Notes: generated from the sequence alone by a model not told the origin. A DNA stretch of 64,000 nt from Cristatella mucedo (GCA_009760855.2 WPIO01000092.1:1112501-1176500); one strand, 5' to 3'; numbered from the stretch's first letter, positions 44,491-56,250 are shown. A program made the numbers and translations.

Positions 44491-45511
44491 AAGACCACGT
44501 TTCAATTGCTGCACTGGGGTGGTCTGTGCTGTGTTTCCTCAACTCGTTCATGTTTGAGATCAGTTCCATCGTCACCAATATAGTGCTACAATGTTTCCAG
44601 CCAAGCGAAGTGCTGACTACTTGAACGCTTACAACCCGAATGTTTTAGAGACTCTTTCAAGCTCAGCTCGTTACCAATGGCGATGAGGATAAGACAGCTA
44701 TATCTACAGCTGTAAGGAAGGCACGTGAGTAAATCCGTGTAAGCAATTTATATCAGGCGCAAATGAGGGCGGCGAAGTCGGATGTTGAAACAAACCATTA
44801 CTGGTCATTTGGTTTTTATGTTATTGCGGCCGATTACGATCTTAGTTTAAGGAGCAGCCGTCAAACAGTGGCATGCCAAATTTGCTTAATAATGTCAGCT
44901 ATTACATACTTTGAATTATAATCGCAGTCCATTAAATTATGATGGCCCAAGGAACCGAGTAATCGATAATCTCCAACTTACGTCGCATACGGGCAGAAGC
45001 CGTATAATAGCCCGGCAGTAGCGTGCTCTAGGAGTTTTTGCCTTGACCTTGGAGCTAAGTCTCTCCCTAGACTACCGAGCTGCAGGTGAGTTAGTCTACG
45101 TCATGGTGGCTGTTTAATGGCTGCAACCCACAATTGCTGTCTAATAGTAGAAATCCCTACGCTGTGTTAAGGTGCGAGTCACTGCCGTGTTCCGTTACAG
45201 TAGGCATACCAGGCTTCATTGGCGGCGCTGCACCTATATGTCTTGTCCCTCAATGCATGGTTGAAAGGCTTCACCAGTATTTCTTGTACCTTGGCTGAGA
45301 CAAGCACTGCTATAAAACGCTGTCGAGCTTCGCACCAGCTGCAGACGAATGAGCACACACACGAATGAGCACAGAGATATGATAGGCTGCATGGCAGGGA
45401 GGAATAGATTGTCCTGCTGGGAAATGTTCTCTATGTCCCGGATAGTGCGCCGCCTCTTAAACGAGTTACAGCGCTCGAGCATGCATTCTGCAACGGTTGC
45501 GACAAGTAAGT
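44491..45511. other. Between duplicated units, no gene recognised
   Basis: No repeat or coding signature. A reverse frame 45234-45482 has no recognisable content. Confidence 0.3.
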
Positions 45512-45612
45512 GCAGCCCCGGTTTGGCCCAGGGGCGAGGCGTTCGATCACTTTAACGAACGAGGTCGTGGGCTCGAGCCCTGCAACGTATTCAAAGCGCC
45601 TGGATAATAATA
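45512..45612 (+). repeat. SINE-B copy cut by an L2 3' end
   Basis: GCCCCGGTTTGGCCCAGGGG (A-box region), GGTCGTGGGCTCGAGCCCTG (B box), then CAAAGCGCCTGG, the start of the L2-like tail. It stops where a reverse L2 begins. Confidence 0.75.
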
Positions 45613-45780
45613 ATAATAATAATTCACTTGATAAAGCGCCCTCAGAGAACTTAGTCTCTCTCTCTAGGCGCTTTGCATTTGCTGTAAAGTGAAATGCAAT
45701 TGAATGGTAAGTAAAATCATGCTTGAAAAACAAACGAAATGAATAATATGGTTAGCGGTGACATGCACCGGGTCAGCATG
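45613..45780 (-). mobile_element. L2-like LINE 3' UTR
   Basis: TTCACTTGATAAAGCGCCCTC...GGCGCTTTGC, CAAGCATGATTTTACTTACC (reverse), GTGACATGCACCGGG. Confidence 0.88.
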
Positions 45781-46045
45781 GATAGAGACTCTGTCACCAG
45801 CTGCTATCACTATGACACTCCGAAAGCAATTACTGGAGGAATCACTTGGCGCAATTCAAGTCTCATCCCTTTCGCTTAGCTTTTCCTGAGCCCTCAAGAA
45901 CTTGTCCTTGAACTTGTCGGTCCAATTCGCGCGTGGTTCCTTTGCTTGCTTTCCTGTGCATGATCTAGGGCAGCTGACCGACCGGAGGCTCTGCTAATCG
46001 ATGGCCAAAATGAGTCTTCGACTATTTCAAGTATTGCTCGTCGGT

Positions 46046-46218
46046 GCCCCGCGATGGCTCACTAGGTAAGGTGGCTTCTTTTCACGACCTCGGCTCCGAG
46101 GTCGTGGGCTCGAATCCTGAGGTGGGCGATCGATCCTTTGTCGACGCTGCAAGCAGCGGTGACAGCCGTAAAGGCTCCTCTATCGCTATACAAAAAAGAG
46201 GCTGTTGAATCAGCCATT
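46046..46218 (+). repeat. SINE-A copy
   Basis: GCGATGGCTCACTAGGTAAGG, GTGGGCTCGAATCCTGAGG (B box), GCTATACAAAAAAGAGGCTG. Confidence 0.88.
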
Positions 46219-46489
46219 GTGTGTTAGCTTTGGTTTGTTTGTCTAATCATGAAACTTCTGTGCCTTTCCCGCTTTTCTAAGACTGATACCGAGTATGTGT
46301 TTGATCATTTGTTGTTGTTGACTCTCGGGCAGTGAGGAGGAAGCATCTGGTTAGATAGTGATTGCTTTGAGAAATCTATAAAAGCACGTGCTATTAATAT
46401 CCTCACTATTCTAATTTGAAGTTGTTACAGTGCTGCCGCCTTCGAGGGCTCAAAGTTCATTTATCTTCTTTGAAATAGCTTGACTTCAA

Positions 46490-47090
46490 ATAAAATTTCC
46501 ATTCAGGAGGATGGAAAAGTACGGCTACTTCACTCTATGAGCTCGAACGCGTGGTTAAAAACACCCTTGTTTAGCCATGTAATTCTAGGTAGCACAAAAA
46601 AATTCGCCCAGTCTCCCAAGCTTTCCTTAAGCAGTCTCGTGAATGCATTGCCATTTAATAATTTCATAACTTCGATTTCATTTTATTTAATAATTTCAAT
46701 TGTCGTGCTGTTCGAAAACACCTCTGCAAAAAGCTCCACGTATGCTTTGTAGTCTACAGGTATTTCTCCTAGAAAACTCAAGTGCAAGCCGATTTGACTC
46801 AAAATGCCTGCCTTCTTTAAGAAGTGGTTTTGTACGAGGTCTTGTAATTCATCGATCTAACCCTCGCCAGGAAGCCTCAAACCATCTGTGCACGGACGGA
46901 TCGGAGCGGCCTTATTCACCGGCTCAACGGCACGAACAGCTGCAGCCCAATGATGTTTACGCTTGGCGAGTTCGATTGCGTTCCTGATGCGGCAAATCGT
47001 TTGCCGTTTAGCAAGACACTCACGCTTTACAGCAACAACTGGGAGCAGAGAATGGTATAATCTGCGGGACTCCACGATCGGAAATCGGGC
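46490..47090 (-). pseudogene. Bcl-2-like locus D, exon 1 pseudogene
   Basis: Reverse strand. The first frame (47075 to 46857) has LPVVAVKRECLAKR, matching FPVVHARRRMSAK of locus A. Then FEASWRGLD ends at a stop, and a frameshift leads into DELQDLVQNHFLKK, matching RQLQNFIENHFLKD of locus A. This is followed by IGLHLSFLGEI in the BH1 position (Trp-Gly-Arg lost), a stop after IEIIK, then LLNGNAFTRLLKE and SLGDW, equivalent to BH2. The donor after that Trp is GCGAAT, not GT. Stops, frameshift and lost donor indicate a dead gene. No tail exon was found for it. Confidence 0.6.
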
Positions 47091-47269
47091 GAGGTGGCGT
47101 TTGAGCGGGAGGTACTAAGAGGCAGCCTCAAACTTGTGTCCCGGTTGATCTCCATCGAGCGGACGGTGGCCTCGCGTGTATCGATAGAAACGCCGCGAAA
47201 GCGAGTCGTGGCGTGTTTTCTTCGGTATTCTGCCTTAAGCTTGTATAGGTCAACGGCTAGCGGCCATTA

Positions 47270-47384
47270 TATACATATATAACATATATATATATATATT
47301 AATATATATATATATATATATTATTGCTTATTATTTATTTATTATTATATATTTACGTTTATATTTATATTTATTGGTCAGCAG
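47270..47384. repeat. AT-rich / (TA)n tract
   Basis: TA runs and TTATT units. Confidence 0.9.
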
Positions 47385-48168
47385 CCGGCGGCCATTAAAG
47401 ACGACTACGAGCTAATGCGCCGCAAGTTCGTTAGGCTGTGCACCCTCTTGACCGAGGAAGAGGCCAAGGTCGCAGTCGCAGCACTTTCGGCTCGAGCAGG
47501 AGAGGCCCGGCCTAAGGCCTAAGGGATCGCCGTCGATCAGTGCCATGGACCGCTCGTCGCAGCTTGCACACAGCCTACCCTAGCGGTTACGGCCGATACC
47601 GACGTTAGGAGGCGGTTAGCTGACCACTTCTGCCGACGTGCTTAAGGCCAAGGGAGCTGTAGAGCTTGAGTCGATGACCGAACCGGAGGCGATGTCTTAG
47701 CAGGAGGCGACGGCTAAGCCGGAAGCAGCGGCTGAGCCAGAGGAGGCAGAATCGGAGAAGCAGGAGGCTGCGACGCCCGAAGAGGCGGCGGAGATGCACG
47801 CGTATGCGGTGACGTCAGAGGAGCAGGCGGCGGCAGCGTCTGAAAGATTTACGAGGTTTTGGAGCCAGCGCTGGCGAACCCAGCGATGGTAGTGCTCAAA
47901 AGCCAACTACGACGTCGTGACGGTCGCTGGTGGACAGCCAAACGAAATGTGTGCCTTTGCAATCACGGCGAGGAGCGCCCGGCCACGACGTTGTGAAAAG
48001 GTCGCGCCGACAAACTCTCGATGCCGCGAGGAATCGTGCACTGGGTCGTCTACCGCCGTCGGCAGTGACCTAGGGGTAGGGCTTCAATTCCGTAAGCAAT
48101 TGCATATTATGCGTGTTGTTTTTATTTACTACTCGAAAGCAAATTGGCGAAGCTTAAGGAGGGAGGAA
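47385..48168 (+). other. Ala/Glu-rich broken coding region next to an LTR
   Basis: Forward frame IKDDYELMRRKFVRLCTLLT followed by EEEAKVAVAALSARAGEARPKA (to 47521), then AEPEEAESEKQEAATPEEAA (47.74 kb) with intervening stops. Probably internal sequence of the LTR element whose 3' LTR begins at 48169, but no protease, RT or integrase motif is visible. The run AAGGAGGGAGGAA just before the LTR looks like a polypurine tract. Confidence 0.45.
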
Positions 48169-48426
48169 TGTTGAGATCGCGATGTAAGAATGCATACCTT
48201 ATCGCTGTGCCGCGAAAGCGCGGTCGCCTGCCGGTACTGGGCTGTTGGGCCCCCAACTTGACTAGCCAATCGGAACGCAACGTTCCTGAGCCGCCGCCGA
48301 CGAAAGCTCCGGTTAGCATTAACAACTGCGAGACTGGAGTTGATTATTAAACGGTGTTGCGTTCTGTTGCGTTCCGAGTGCTCCCAGTTGAAATTTACAA
48401 ATACGTGCACACTCACGCTCACAACA
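48169..48426 (+). repeat. LTR (258 bp) of an LTR retrotransposon
   Basis: Begins TGTTGAG and ends CTCACAACA (TG/CA with inverted termini), preceded by a purine tract and containing ATTAAA near 48346. No second LTR was found in the window. It is inserted in an L2 fragment that resumes at 48427. Confidence 0.65.
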
Positions 48427-49040
48427 CTTCTCTGTAGCAAGTGTCGCAGCTGCCATTTCGTGCCACTATTTTCCGAATTGAACTAGCTCTCAATCCAGCA
48501 ACACATGTGACTTCTAAGGTTCGGTTTGTTATTTTTAGGTTCATTAATTTTTTTACTCTAGCCTTCCTTTTTTTACTTTTATTTCGTGCAGATTCAACAG
48601 GAGATGCCGTCATAGCCGGTGTTTTACCTTTCCATTTATGAATCGCCTGGTTTTCCAATACCCGGTAAGTTAGTTTTATAATAAATTTACGAAAGTTCGG
48701 GCTTGCATAAACAGGGATACCTCGTCTAAATTGGTACATGCATTTTTAACATCCGTCTCAACTTCTGTAAATAACTGCTAGTTGGTCTACCTGTCTGAGA
48801 AATCGGGGGCTTCTTACCGCTGGTGCCAAACTCTGCAGCTAGGCTTGTCTTTCGTGAGCATTGCAGTTGCCGCATCACACCACATTTCGACGATCTGCAC
48901 TGACTTTTAGTAAAGCAACGTATTGGATTTAAACGTTCTGTCACTTTTGGTTTTCTTCATTCTTTTTCTCCAGCCTACCTATCGGATCCATTCCCCACCA
49001 GGCTACGAATCATAGCACTCGATTTTGTGAACTGGATCAA
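48427..49040. mobile_element. L2-like LINE composite with an inverted segment
   Basis: 48430-48580 forward C-terminal L2 (CRSCH...). 48585-48680 reverse piece (CGTGCAGATTCAACAGGAGATG). 48690-49040 forward, nearly identical to 39288-39640. Confidence 0.75.
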
Positions 49041-49200
49041 ATAATAATAACTCGAATACTAATACTATTAGTATATTATTAGTAATGTCTTGCGTGAAAA
49101 TTAACAAACTATCTCCTCCATTTCTCTTGATACCCGCCATATCTGCTTCCTCGTTGAACTACCATAAGCATATCACGATAGGCTCAATTTAAGCGTGGCA

Positions 49201-49281
49201 TCAAGGACGGACAAATGGACCAACAAGAAGGCCAATTAATACACTTAACCCTATAGCAGAAATTGTGTACCTTGAAGCTAG
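49201..49281 (-). CDS. Bcl-2-like protein, locus E, exon 2 (tail anchor)
   Basis: Same sequence and same splice acceptor as 39799-39879: a 26-residue anchor, ISAIGLSVLIGLLVGPFV within it. It lies in the nearly identical block, whereas its presumed exon 1 (51926-52342) lies in the diverged block. Confidence 0.58.
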   Translation of the reverse strand, partial: LASRYTISAIGLSVLIGLLVGPFVRP

Positions 49282-49867
49282 CTGCAAACGGTAAGCAGAG
49301 ATTGAGCGTTAGCAGTGCTTGTACTTGTGTCATACTTGTTTCCTCGTGGCATTAAGCAGCTTCAATAGTCTTTTATTTGCCAAATGCTTCAGTTGTAATA
49401 CATTTTCTTTACTGAAAGACTGGACGTGCTTGGTTCATCTTCGACTAATTCTCCTACCAAATCGTTTCAGCCGACCACTTGTACGCGTTTTATTTCTCCT
49501 TCGGAAACACTCCGGTAAACTTCTTTTGAGTCTGGCAATAGGCGATGAATTCGGCCTACGACAAAAATATCATCGATTGTATGGTGATTATTAAGCGTCA
49601 CGAGTGTACCTTACTAAAGACATTCTAGCGAATTTCTAATGGAGCAGCCATCGTGGCACACAATCATTAAAAGTAGTGCTCTACATTTCGACTCAAAGCC
49701 TAAGCAGTAGCCTGTGTGCTTACAGTTTATCGATGAGTACGTGTTTACTTACTGCAACAGCCCACAGCAGCTCGATCGCGTCAGGTATTGTAGCGAGTCG
49801 AGCCCCACCAAAGGATTACAAAAAACTTGGCTCTGCTGCAAGCACGTTGCACGAATATATATGTACG

Positions 49868-49872
<5 letters not shown>

Positions 49873-49942
<70 letters not shown>
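49873..49942. repeat. (TA)n microsatellite, long allele
   Basis: Same position as 40467-40501 but longer, with an internal TATGTATA. Confidence 0.95.
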
Positions 49943-49944
<2 letters not shown>

Positions 49945-51078
49945 GTTAAATTCATATATTGTATAAGTATATATATTGACTATAATATGTATATATTTCT
50001 ATTTGTTTAACATATATTTATTTATTTATATCTGGTGCATGCTTTCACTTTGCTGCCTAGCCTAAAGTAACAATCATAGTGTATCTTTAAAAGCTGGTAG
50101 GGCGGCCCAGCTACATTAACCTCGAATTCTATCACCTTGAAGGCATTCGCCTAAACTTTAGCGGAACCACTTTTCCTACTGTCCGAGAGTGAACCTGCTC
50201 TCGAGTCCACATCTGTTGCATGGTGTATTTATTTCTGGCATCTTTTTAGTCATGCATCTGACATCGAATTTGCCCCGGCATTGGCAACCCAGTGTACATT
50301 CTGATCGGGGCTCGATTTAACAAATGAAGAAGCTGAATTTCCAGGGTTTATAGTTTATTAGTGATTCTTGGTAAGCCCCCAATCACAGGACAAATGAAAG
50401 TTAACCACCATTATATAGGCTATCTCAGGTATGTGTTTCAATTGTCATCTGAATCTTCTTATTTAAGAAGCATTGTAAATAACTGAGCAGTGATGTGATC
50501 AGTTGTGAGCAGTCAGTAATCTTTCGATATGTAAACGACTACTCCCACTGCGCGTGCATGCATCTGTACTGATTATTTTGGTGTCTCTCTATTATCTTTC
50601 TCAAAGGTTCTCTTTAATTGATTACTTTGGTAGTATGAAGGCAAGTTTCAGTATTTATGAGAAAGCTTAAAACATTCCGATCTTCAAAATTACAATCAAG
50701 CATACAAAGCATGGTGAATTCGCTGTTTCAGATTTAGTTTAAAATTTTGAAATTGGCAGTTGCGACTGTGCAAAGTTGAACAGATAGGCTAGCTGTAGAG
50801 TTCTGCTTCGACTGCGAGCGATTTAGAAATAGCCATGAAAACTTTCGCGTAGCCTGTTCCATCAGTCTAAAAATGACGTAACAACTGGGTCGTTGTACTT
50901 GGTCGTGATAACGCTATCTAACCAGGCAAAAGTATGTGCAATTGCTGTCATGAAAAAATGACCATGACCAGTAAGAGGGCAAGGCTTTCCATTTCTGATT
51001 TACGTCAGGTTTGCTTTTAAATATGATTAATGATTTATGCATTAAAATAGAGAGCATTATTTAGTTGAATGTGAATGA

Positions 51079-51790
51079 TGTTGTTAGTGACTCTTGATAA
51101 GCCTCCAACCACAGGACGAATAATGTAATGTAATGTAATATAATGAACAGAAGCCACCTGCCATTCCATAGGCTCCATCTCTCGTATTTGTTTCGATCGT
51201 CAGCAGATCTGAATCTTCCTATTTACAAAGCGTGGTAAATAACTGAGCAGTGTCTGTGATCTTTCGATACGTAAACGACTACTCTTACTGCGCATGCATG
51301 CATTTGTACTGATTATTTCGGTGTTTCTCTATCGTCTTTCTCAAAGGTTCTCTTTAATTGATTACTTTGGTAGTACGACGGCAAGTTTCAGTATTTATGA
51401 GCAAGCTTACAACATTCTGATCTTCAAAATTACAATCAAGCGTACGAAGCATGGCGAATTTGCTGTTTTAGCTTTAGTTTACAATTTTGAAATTGGCAGT
51501 TGCGACGGCGCGATGTTGAACAGATAAGCTAGCTGCAGATTTTTACATGAACTGCGATAACTTTTACATGAACTGCGAGTAGCCTTTCCCATCAGTCTAA
51601 CAAGGACTTAAAAAATGTGTCGTTGTACTTGGTCGAGATAACTTTATCTAACCAGGCACAAATATTTGCAATTGCACTAAACAAAGAAAATGGCCATGAC
51701 CAGTAAGAGGGCAAGGCTTTGCATGTCTGATTTTCTCGTTTGCTTTGAAATATGATTATGAACTTATGTATTAAAATAGAGAACATTATT
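51079..51790. repeat. Older, diverged partial unit inside unit E
   Basis: GTTAGTGACTCTTGATAAGCC through CTTATGTATTAAAATAGAGAAC corresponds to 40928-41645. Contains a (TGTAA)n stretch at 51122-51140. It is closer to unit B (34.97-35.1 kb: CTACATGCCATTC / CCACCTGCCATTC, GATCGTCAGCAGATCT) than unit C is. Confidence 0.8.
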
Positions 51791-51925
51791 TAGTTGAATG
51801 TAAATACTATTTTTGTATAATGGTTTCATCGTAATTAAATTTGAAAAGTTTGCTCCCAGATAGTGACGCCTGGTGAAAACCATGCCCTTAAGAGTGAGCC
51901 GCCTACGAATGCATAAAATGCTTAC

Positions 51926-52342
51926 CCAACCATCCTGGCTTCCCATTAATAGTGCCTGCATCGGCTGGTAGTTGACCAGAATTCGAAGCATGACGTCAGA
52001 AAATTGTAATCCTATGAAGGGTATTTTGAACTTGTTAAAAGAAAGCAACTCTCTAGAGAAGATGCAAAGCTCTACGAATCTGCTCCAGTTGAAGCCTTCG
52101 CCATCATAAGCTATATTCACGAGCCATTCGAGCTCATGCTGCCAGTTTTCATTCGAAAAAAATCTGTTCAGGATATGAGTCCGACTCGAGCGCTTCCAGT
52201 GCACGTCTTCGATGAGTGCTCGGAAGTGAGTGACAGCTGGCAACATGCAGTTGCATGGCCAGTCGTTTGCTTGAGCTGCCACGTCCATTAGAATGTAGTG
52301 CAGTATTTCGAATTGTTCGCTCCACCTTCTTTCTTCCGACAT
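51926..52342 (-). CDS. Bcl-2-like protein, locus E, exon 1 (BH1 and BH2)
   Basis: ATG at 52342 (MSEERRWSEQ); 139 codons to TGG and a GTAAGC donor at 51925, exactly as in locus C. BH1 GEGFNWSRFVELCIFSREL is unchanged from C. Differences cluster elsewhere: NCMLP for RSTLP, NRFFSNENWQHELEWL for NTMFSSENWQNELERL, and ALLMGSQDGW for ELLMESDDGW. An in-frame upstream Met at 52435 would add 31 residues, but locus C cannot use it. No in-frame damage. Conservation of BH1 against a changing background suggests the gene stayed under constraint after duplication (inference). Confidence 0.75.
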
Positions 52343-53026
52343 GGCTTGTTGCTTTGGTTCAGAAGACCGAGTAGCAGCTGGCAAGCAACAGTTGGCTTTG
52401 TGCGACGTCACAATGAGTGAGCCTCGCCTCGCCACAGTGTACGTGCGAATGATAGCAATAATGTGTCACTTGCATTGCGCCCTAAAAGAAATCGGTGTCT
52501 ATTTTTAGGCACTCTACAAATCGGCACAAGAGAATCAATTCTGCAGCCTCAGCCACAAGGGCAGTATCAAGCATTCAAAAGTTAACTAGTATCATGCTAA
52601 AGCCAACCCGTGGCTACCTGTTAGTAAGACCGGTCTCGTACAGCGGCCTCTGAATAATTCACAGGTACGCTTGCAAATTGCACTGAATAAAGCACAGGCA
52701 AGATCAATGAGCTGATGGAAATCTGCTGGAAGAGCGCGGGCCTTTCACTGACACTTAAGAGATCCAGAGACGCAGATTTCTCGGGCCCAATGCAAATACG
52801 TCGTCATAATCATTATTATTGTCATTGCAAAGTCATTGCAGCCGGCGACCCCAGGAGAAGTGAGCTTGAGAATTTTATCGGTTAGGAGCTGGAGTGTCAA
52901 TCTCCAATCAACTCTATTCTACGACACGAGGAAACGATGACAAGATTCTGAGGAGAGGGTGTGGCGAAAGCACACTGGACTTATAAATGTGCCGATTCAT
53001 CAGGAGCGTTCTAATGGCAACAGAAT

Positions 53027-53142
53027 TGCTTTGCTGGCTGCTACCACTGCTTGCAGGGTACAATGAAGGATCGCCCGCTGAAAGACTCGAAACCGCCACC
53101 TGGGTTGCGAACAGCGTCCACCTTACCTGTGGGATACGACTT
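53027..53142 (-). repeat. SINE-A, degenerate copy in unit E
   Basis: Duplicate of 43185-43300. Confidence 0.6.
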
Positions 53143-53662
53143 AGGTGCACGAAGGTAGAATAAGTAGGCAGCTGCAAGCGAGTGAAACGACATGTGGGCT
53201 GGACTCGTGATGCTGCAATCGATTTCCTCGCTTAATTAGGAGCCATCACAGCTCAGATGGAAGTACTTCAATGTTGAAACAATGAAAAGTGTTTCTTTTT
53301 TGAGCAGAAAATAGCCACGACAGAGTATGTTTTCGTTGCAACTTGCTTCGAAACTATCACAATGTTAACCGTCAAGCCTATTGACTGCTGGTCTGACTCT
53401 GGATAAGCTGCCTTCCTTCGCTAAGAGCATACCTACGGACCGTGTCTACTACTGGCGGTCCCGGCTCTAAGGGTTAAGTGACTGTTGCCAGCCTTCATTA
53501 CGTGGTCGACTAGAGCCCTCGTCGTTGTAGGGTTGATATGCAATGTAGTGATATGCCAATGCCTCGCACGCCACTCCTTAAAGCTGCCGAGGAGGAGCAC
53601 CGCTTGTTTACCTCTCGAGTTCTATTCGTCGGCGACGACTGGCGTCGCGTTTTGTCTACTCA

Positions 53663-53830
53663 CCGAGACGGCACACTAGGTAAGGTGGTTGGTCTTCACG
53701 GTCTTTGTCCCGAGGTAGCGGGTCCAAATCCTGCTGTGGGAGATCTTATATTGTCACTGCAAGCGGTGGTGGTGGCCTGTATGGTTCCTCTGCCATTATA
53801 TTGAAAGGGTGATGCTAAATCAGTTAGTAT
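53663..53830 (+). repeat. SINE-A copy in unit E
   Basis: Duplicate of 43817-43984. Confidence 0.82.
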
Positions 53831-54554
53831 TCGGCGACGTTTGCGGTCCTGGGACTACAGCCAACCCGTCTCCGAATGCCAGACGAGGAACCGTGTTTTT
53901 GCATTGCCCGATGCTGTGACGATGCTGTGTGTCATATTACACTGTCTTACGACAGTAGAAAGGACTGCCTATCTATGCAGCAAATTTTAGATTTTAAGGA
54001 GCACTATACTCTTTGCGTTTTTTAAGAAGGTTTAAAGTTTTAGTCTCGTGCGTCATAATGTCTAAGTGACTTTTTTTTTGGTGTGATGCTATTGACTTTG
54101 CCATCCAGAGAAAAACCATAAATTAATTACCAGATCTACACGATACTGAGCAGAAGGCATTTACCCCATACTTGCCATGGGTGCAAGCTTGGAATGTTTC
54201 TTTGCTGACTCGCACCCCGTCTGCAGCAGACGTTTAAGGCCGTGTATCAACCACAAGCTATCAACATGCAGGATAAGCTAAGCAAAGAATGGCTGCCTTG
54301 AGCACATGGGACGTCAACCATCTTCGAGAGGTGAAGAATATACAACGGTCACTGAATCGACGTGCCGAAAAATGCAAGAGACTTATCGCTTCGATTTGTG
54401 GTAACCTAAGTGAGCATTGGGTCTGAAAAGTCTGCCATTGGTGTAAGCTTCTACGTTGTCTATCATAACCCAAACGACGGTCCAACTTAAATAACGGCTG
54501 CAAAGACAAGATGGGTGGCCAAGGCAATGCCAGGAATGAGCGATTTGGGAGGGC

Positions 54555-56250
54555 TATAGTAAGTGAATGAAGGTGACTAAAAGTGAGTGACGAAACCTTT
54601 AAATCTATACTCGTTTATTTTACTTAATAAACTTTACAATTGCAATATTGTTTCACTTCACATCAACTTGCATTGCATCCCAATCAAGCAGTATATTGAT
54701 TTCAAAGACACTGGAACGGGTCGTGGCAGACCAGCTGAACTCGTATATCGAAACCTCACACCTTGCTAGTAAGTTCCAGTCTGGCTTTAGAGCTAATCAC
54801 TCCACAGAATCAGCATTGCTTCGGGTATACAATGACCTACTTAGGAATGCAGATATGGGTAGAGTGTCTCTTCTTGTTTTGCTCGATCTTTCGGCAGCTT
54901 TTGATACCATCGATCACAAAGTTCTTCTAATGCGCCTCTCATCTCGCCTGGGCATCACTGGCACTGCTCTGCAGTGGTTCAGGTCCTATCTCAGTGGGAG
55001 ACTCCAGAGTATTGACGTGAATGGACAAAGATCATCTGAAGTACCTCTGAAATATGGAGTACCTCAGGGCTCTGTGCTAGGTCCGGTCCTTTTCACCGTT
55101 TATACTCTCCCTCTTGCTGATGTGATTGCCAAGCACAATCTAGGCTTTCACTTCTATGCGGATAACACTCAGTTGTACCTTTGCTTTGATCCCTCCCAGC
55201 CTTCGAGCACCTCAAATTCTCCCAACTCACTTGCTGCATGCATTGATGTCATCCGCACATGGATGGCAGCAAATTTTCTAAAACTAAACGATGATAAAAC
55301 TAACTTACTAGTTATGGGCAAACCCAGTGTGATTCAGAAATTGGAAAGGCTGACGCTCAAAATTGGCTCTGCCAGCATATCTCCAGTTGAATCAGCTCGA
55401 AATCTAGGTGTCATATTCCAAAGCGACCTCTCGTTAGACGACCGCATCAGCTCCACAGTCAAATCTGCCTATTTTCAGCTTCATAACATTGCTAAAATTA
55501 GGGCTTGTTTAGATAAGGATACCACGTCCAAGTTGATCCATGCATTCGTGACATCCCGTCTCGACTTCTGCAACTCACTGCTTACTGGCCTACCAGCATG
55601 TGCGATCAGGCGATTGCAGCTGGTGCAAAACTCTGCAGCTAGGCTTGTCTGTCGTGAGCGTCTCAGTTGCCACATTACTCCACTTCTCGCCGACCTGCAC
55701 TGGCTACCAGTGAGGCAATGGATTGACTTCAAGGTTTTGTCGCTCACTTTTAGGTCTCTTCATTCTATGGCTCCAGCATATCTTTCAGATATACTACCCC
55801 ATCAGGCCAAGCATCGCACCACCTGCTTTTCGGAATACAACAGTCTGGAAATACCTCGTACAAACCTTAAATCCTTTGGAGACCGTGCATTTAGCTCGTA
55901 TGCTCCCACAGCCTGGAACTCCCTCCCGACCTGCGTCAGAACATCCCCTGACCTGACCACATTTAAAAGAAACTTACAAACACACCTATTTAGGACAGCA
56001 TTTAGTGGGTCCCTGTGATTCGTCCTTGATGTGCTTATGCGTGCTGACACTGTGCATGCTGCCACTAACCACATTTGCATGCTGACCCTGTGCATGTCAC
56101 CCCTAACCATATTATTCATTTCGTTTGTTTTTCAAGCATGATTTTAATTACTATTATATTGCATATCACTTTGCAGCAAATGTAAAGTGCCTAGAAAGAG
56201 ATTAAGTTCTCTGAGGGCGCTTTATCAAGTGCAATATTATTATTATTATT
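54555..56250 (+). mobile_element. L2-like LINE, best preserved copy (456-codon RT frame)
   Basis: APE-lineage non-LTR retrotransposon, RT and C-terminal region. The open frame runs 54648-56018 without a stop: ASKFQSGFRANHSTESALL, motif A VLLDLSAAFDTIDHKVLL, PQGSVLGPVLFTVY, motif C FYADNTQLY (second catalytic Asp is Asn), FLKLNDDKTNLLVMGK, LHWLPV, AYLSDILPHQAKH. The 3' UTR has the hairpin AAAGTGCC...GGGCGCTTT and (ATT)n. The true element begins near 54705 (ERVVADQLNSYIET). Before it lie a short reverse L2 piece (54555-54605) and a misplaced forward C-terminal piece (LHCIPIKQYIDFK), so the 5' end is rearranged. The endonuclease is absent. Confidence 0.95.

Larger units (their letters stand above)
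48672..54545. repeat. Segmental duplication, unit E
   Basis: Second copy of unit C. Contains an extra internal segment, 51079-51790, which is an older diverged version of 40930-41660 placed directly after the nearly identical copy (50340-51078). Confidence 0.95.
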
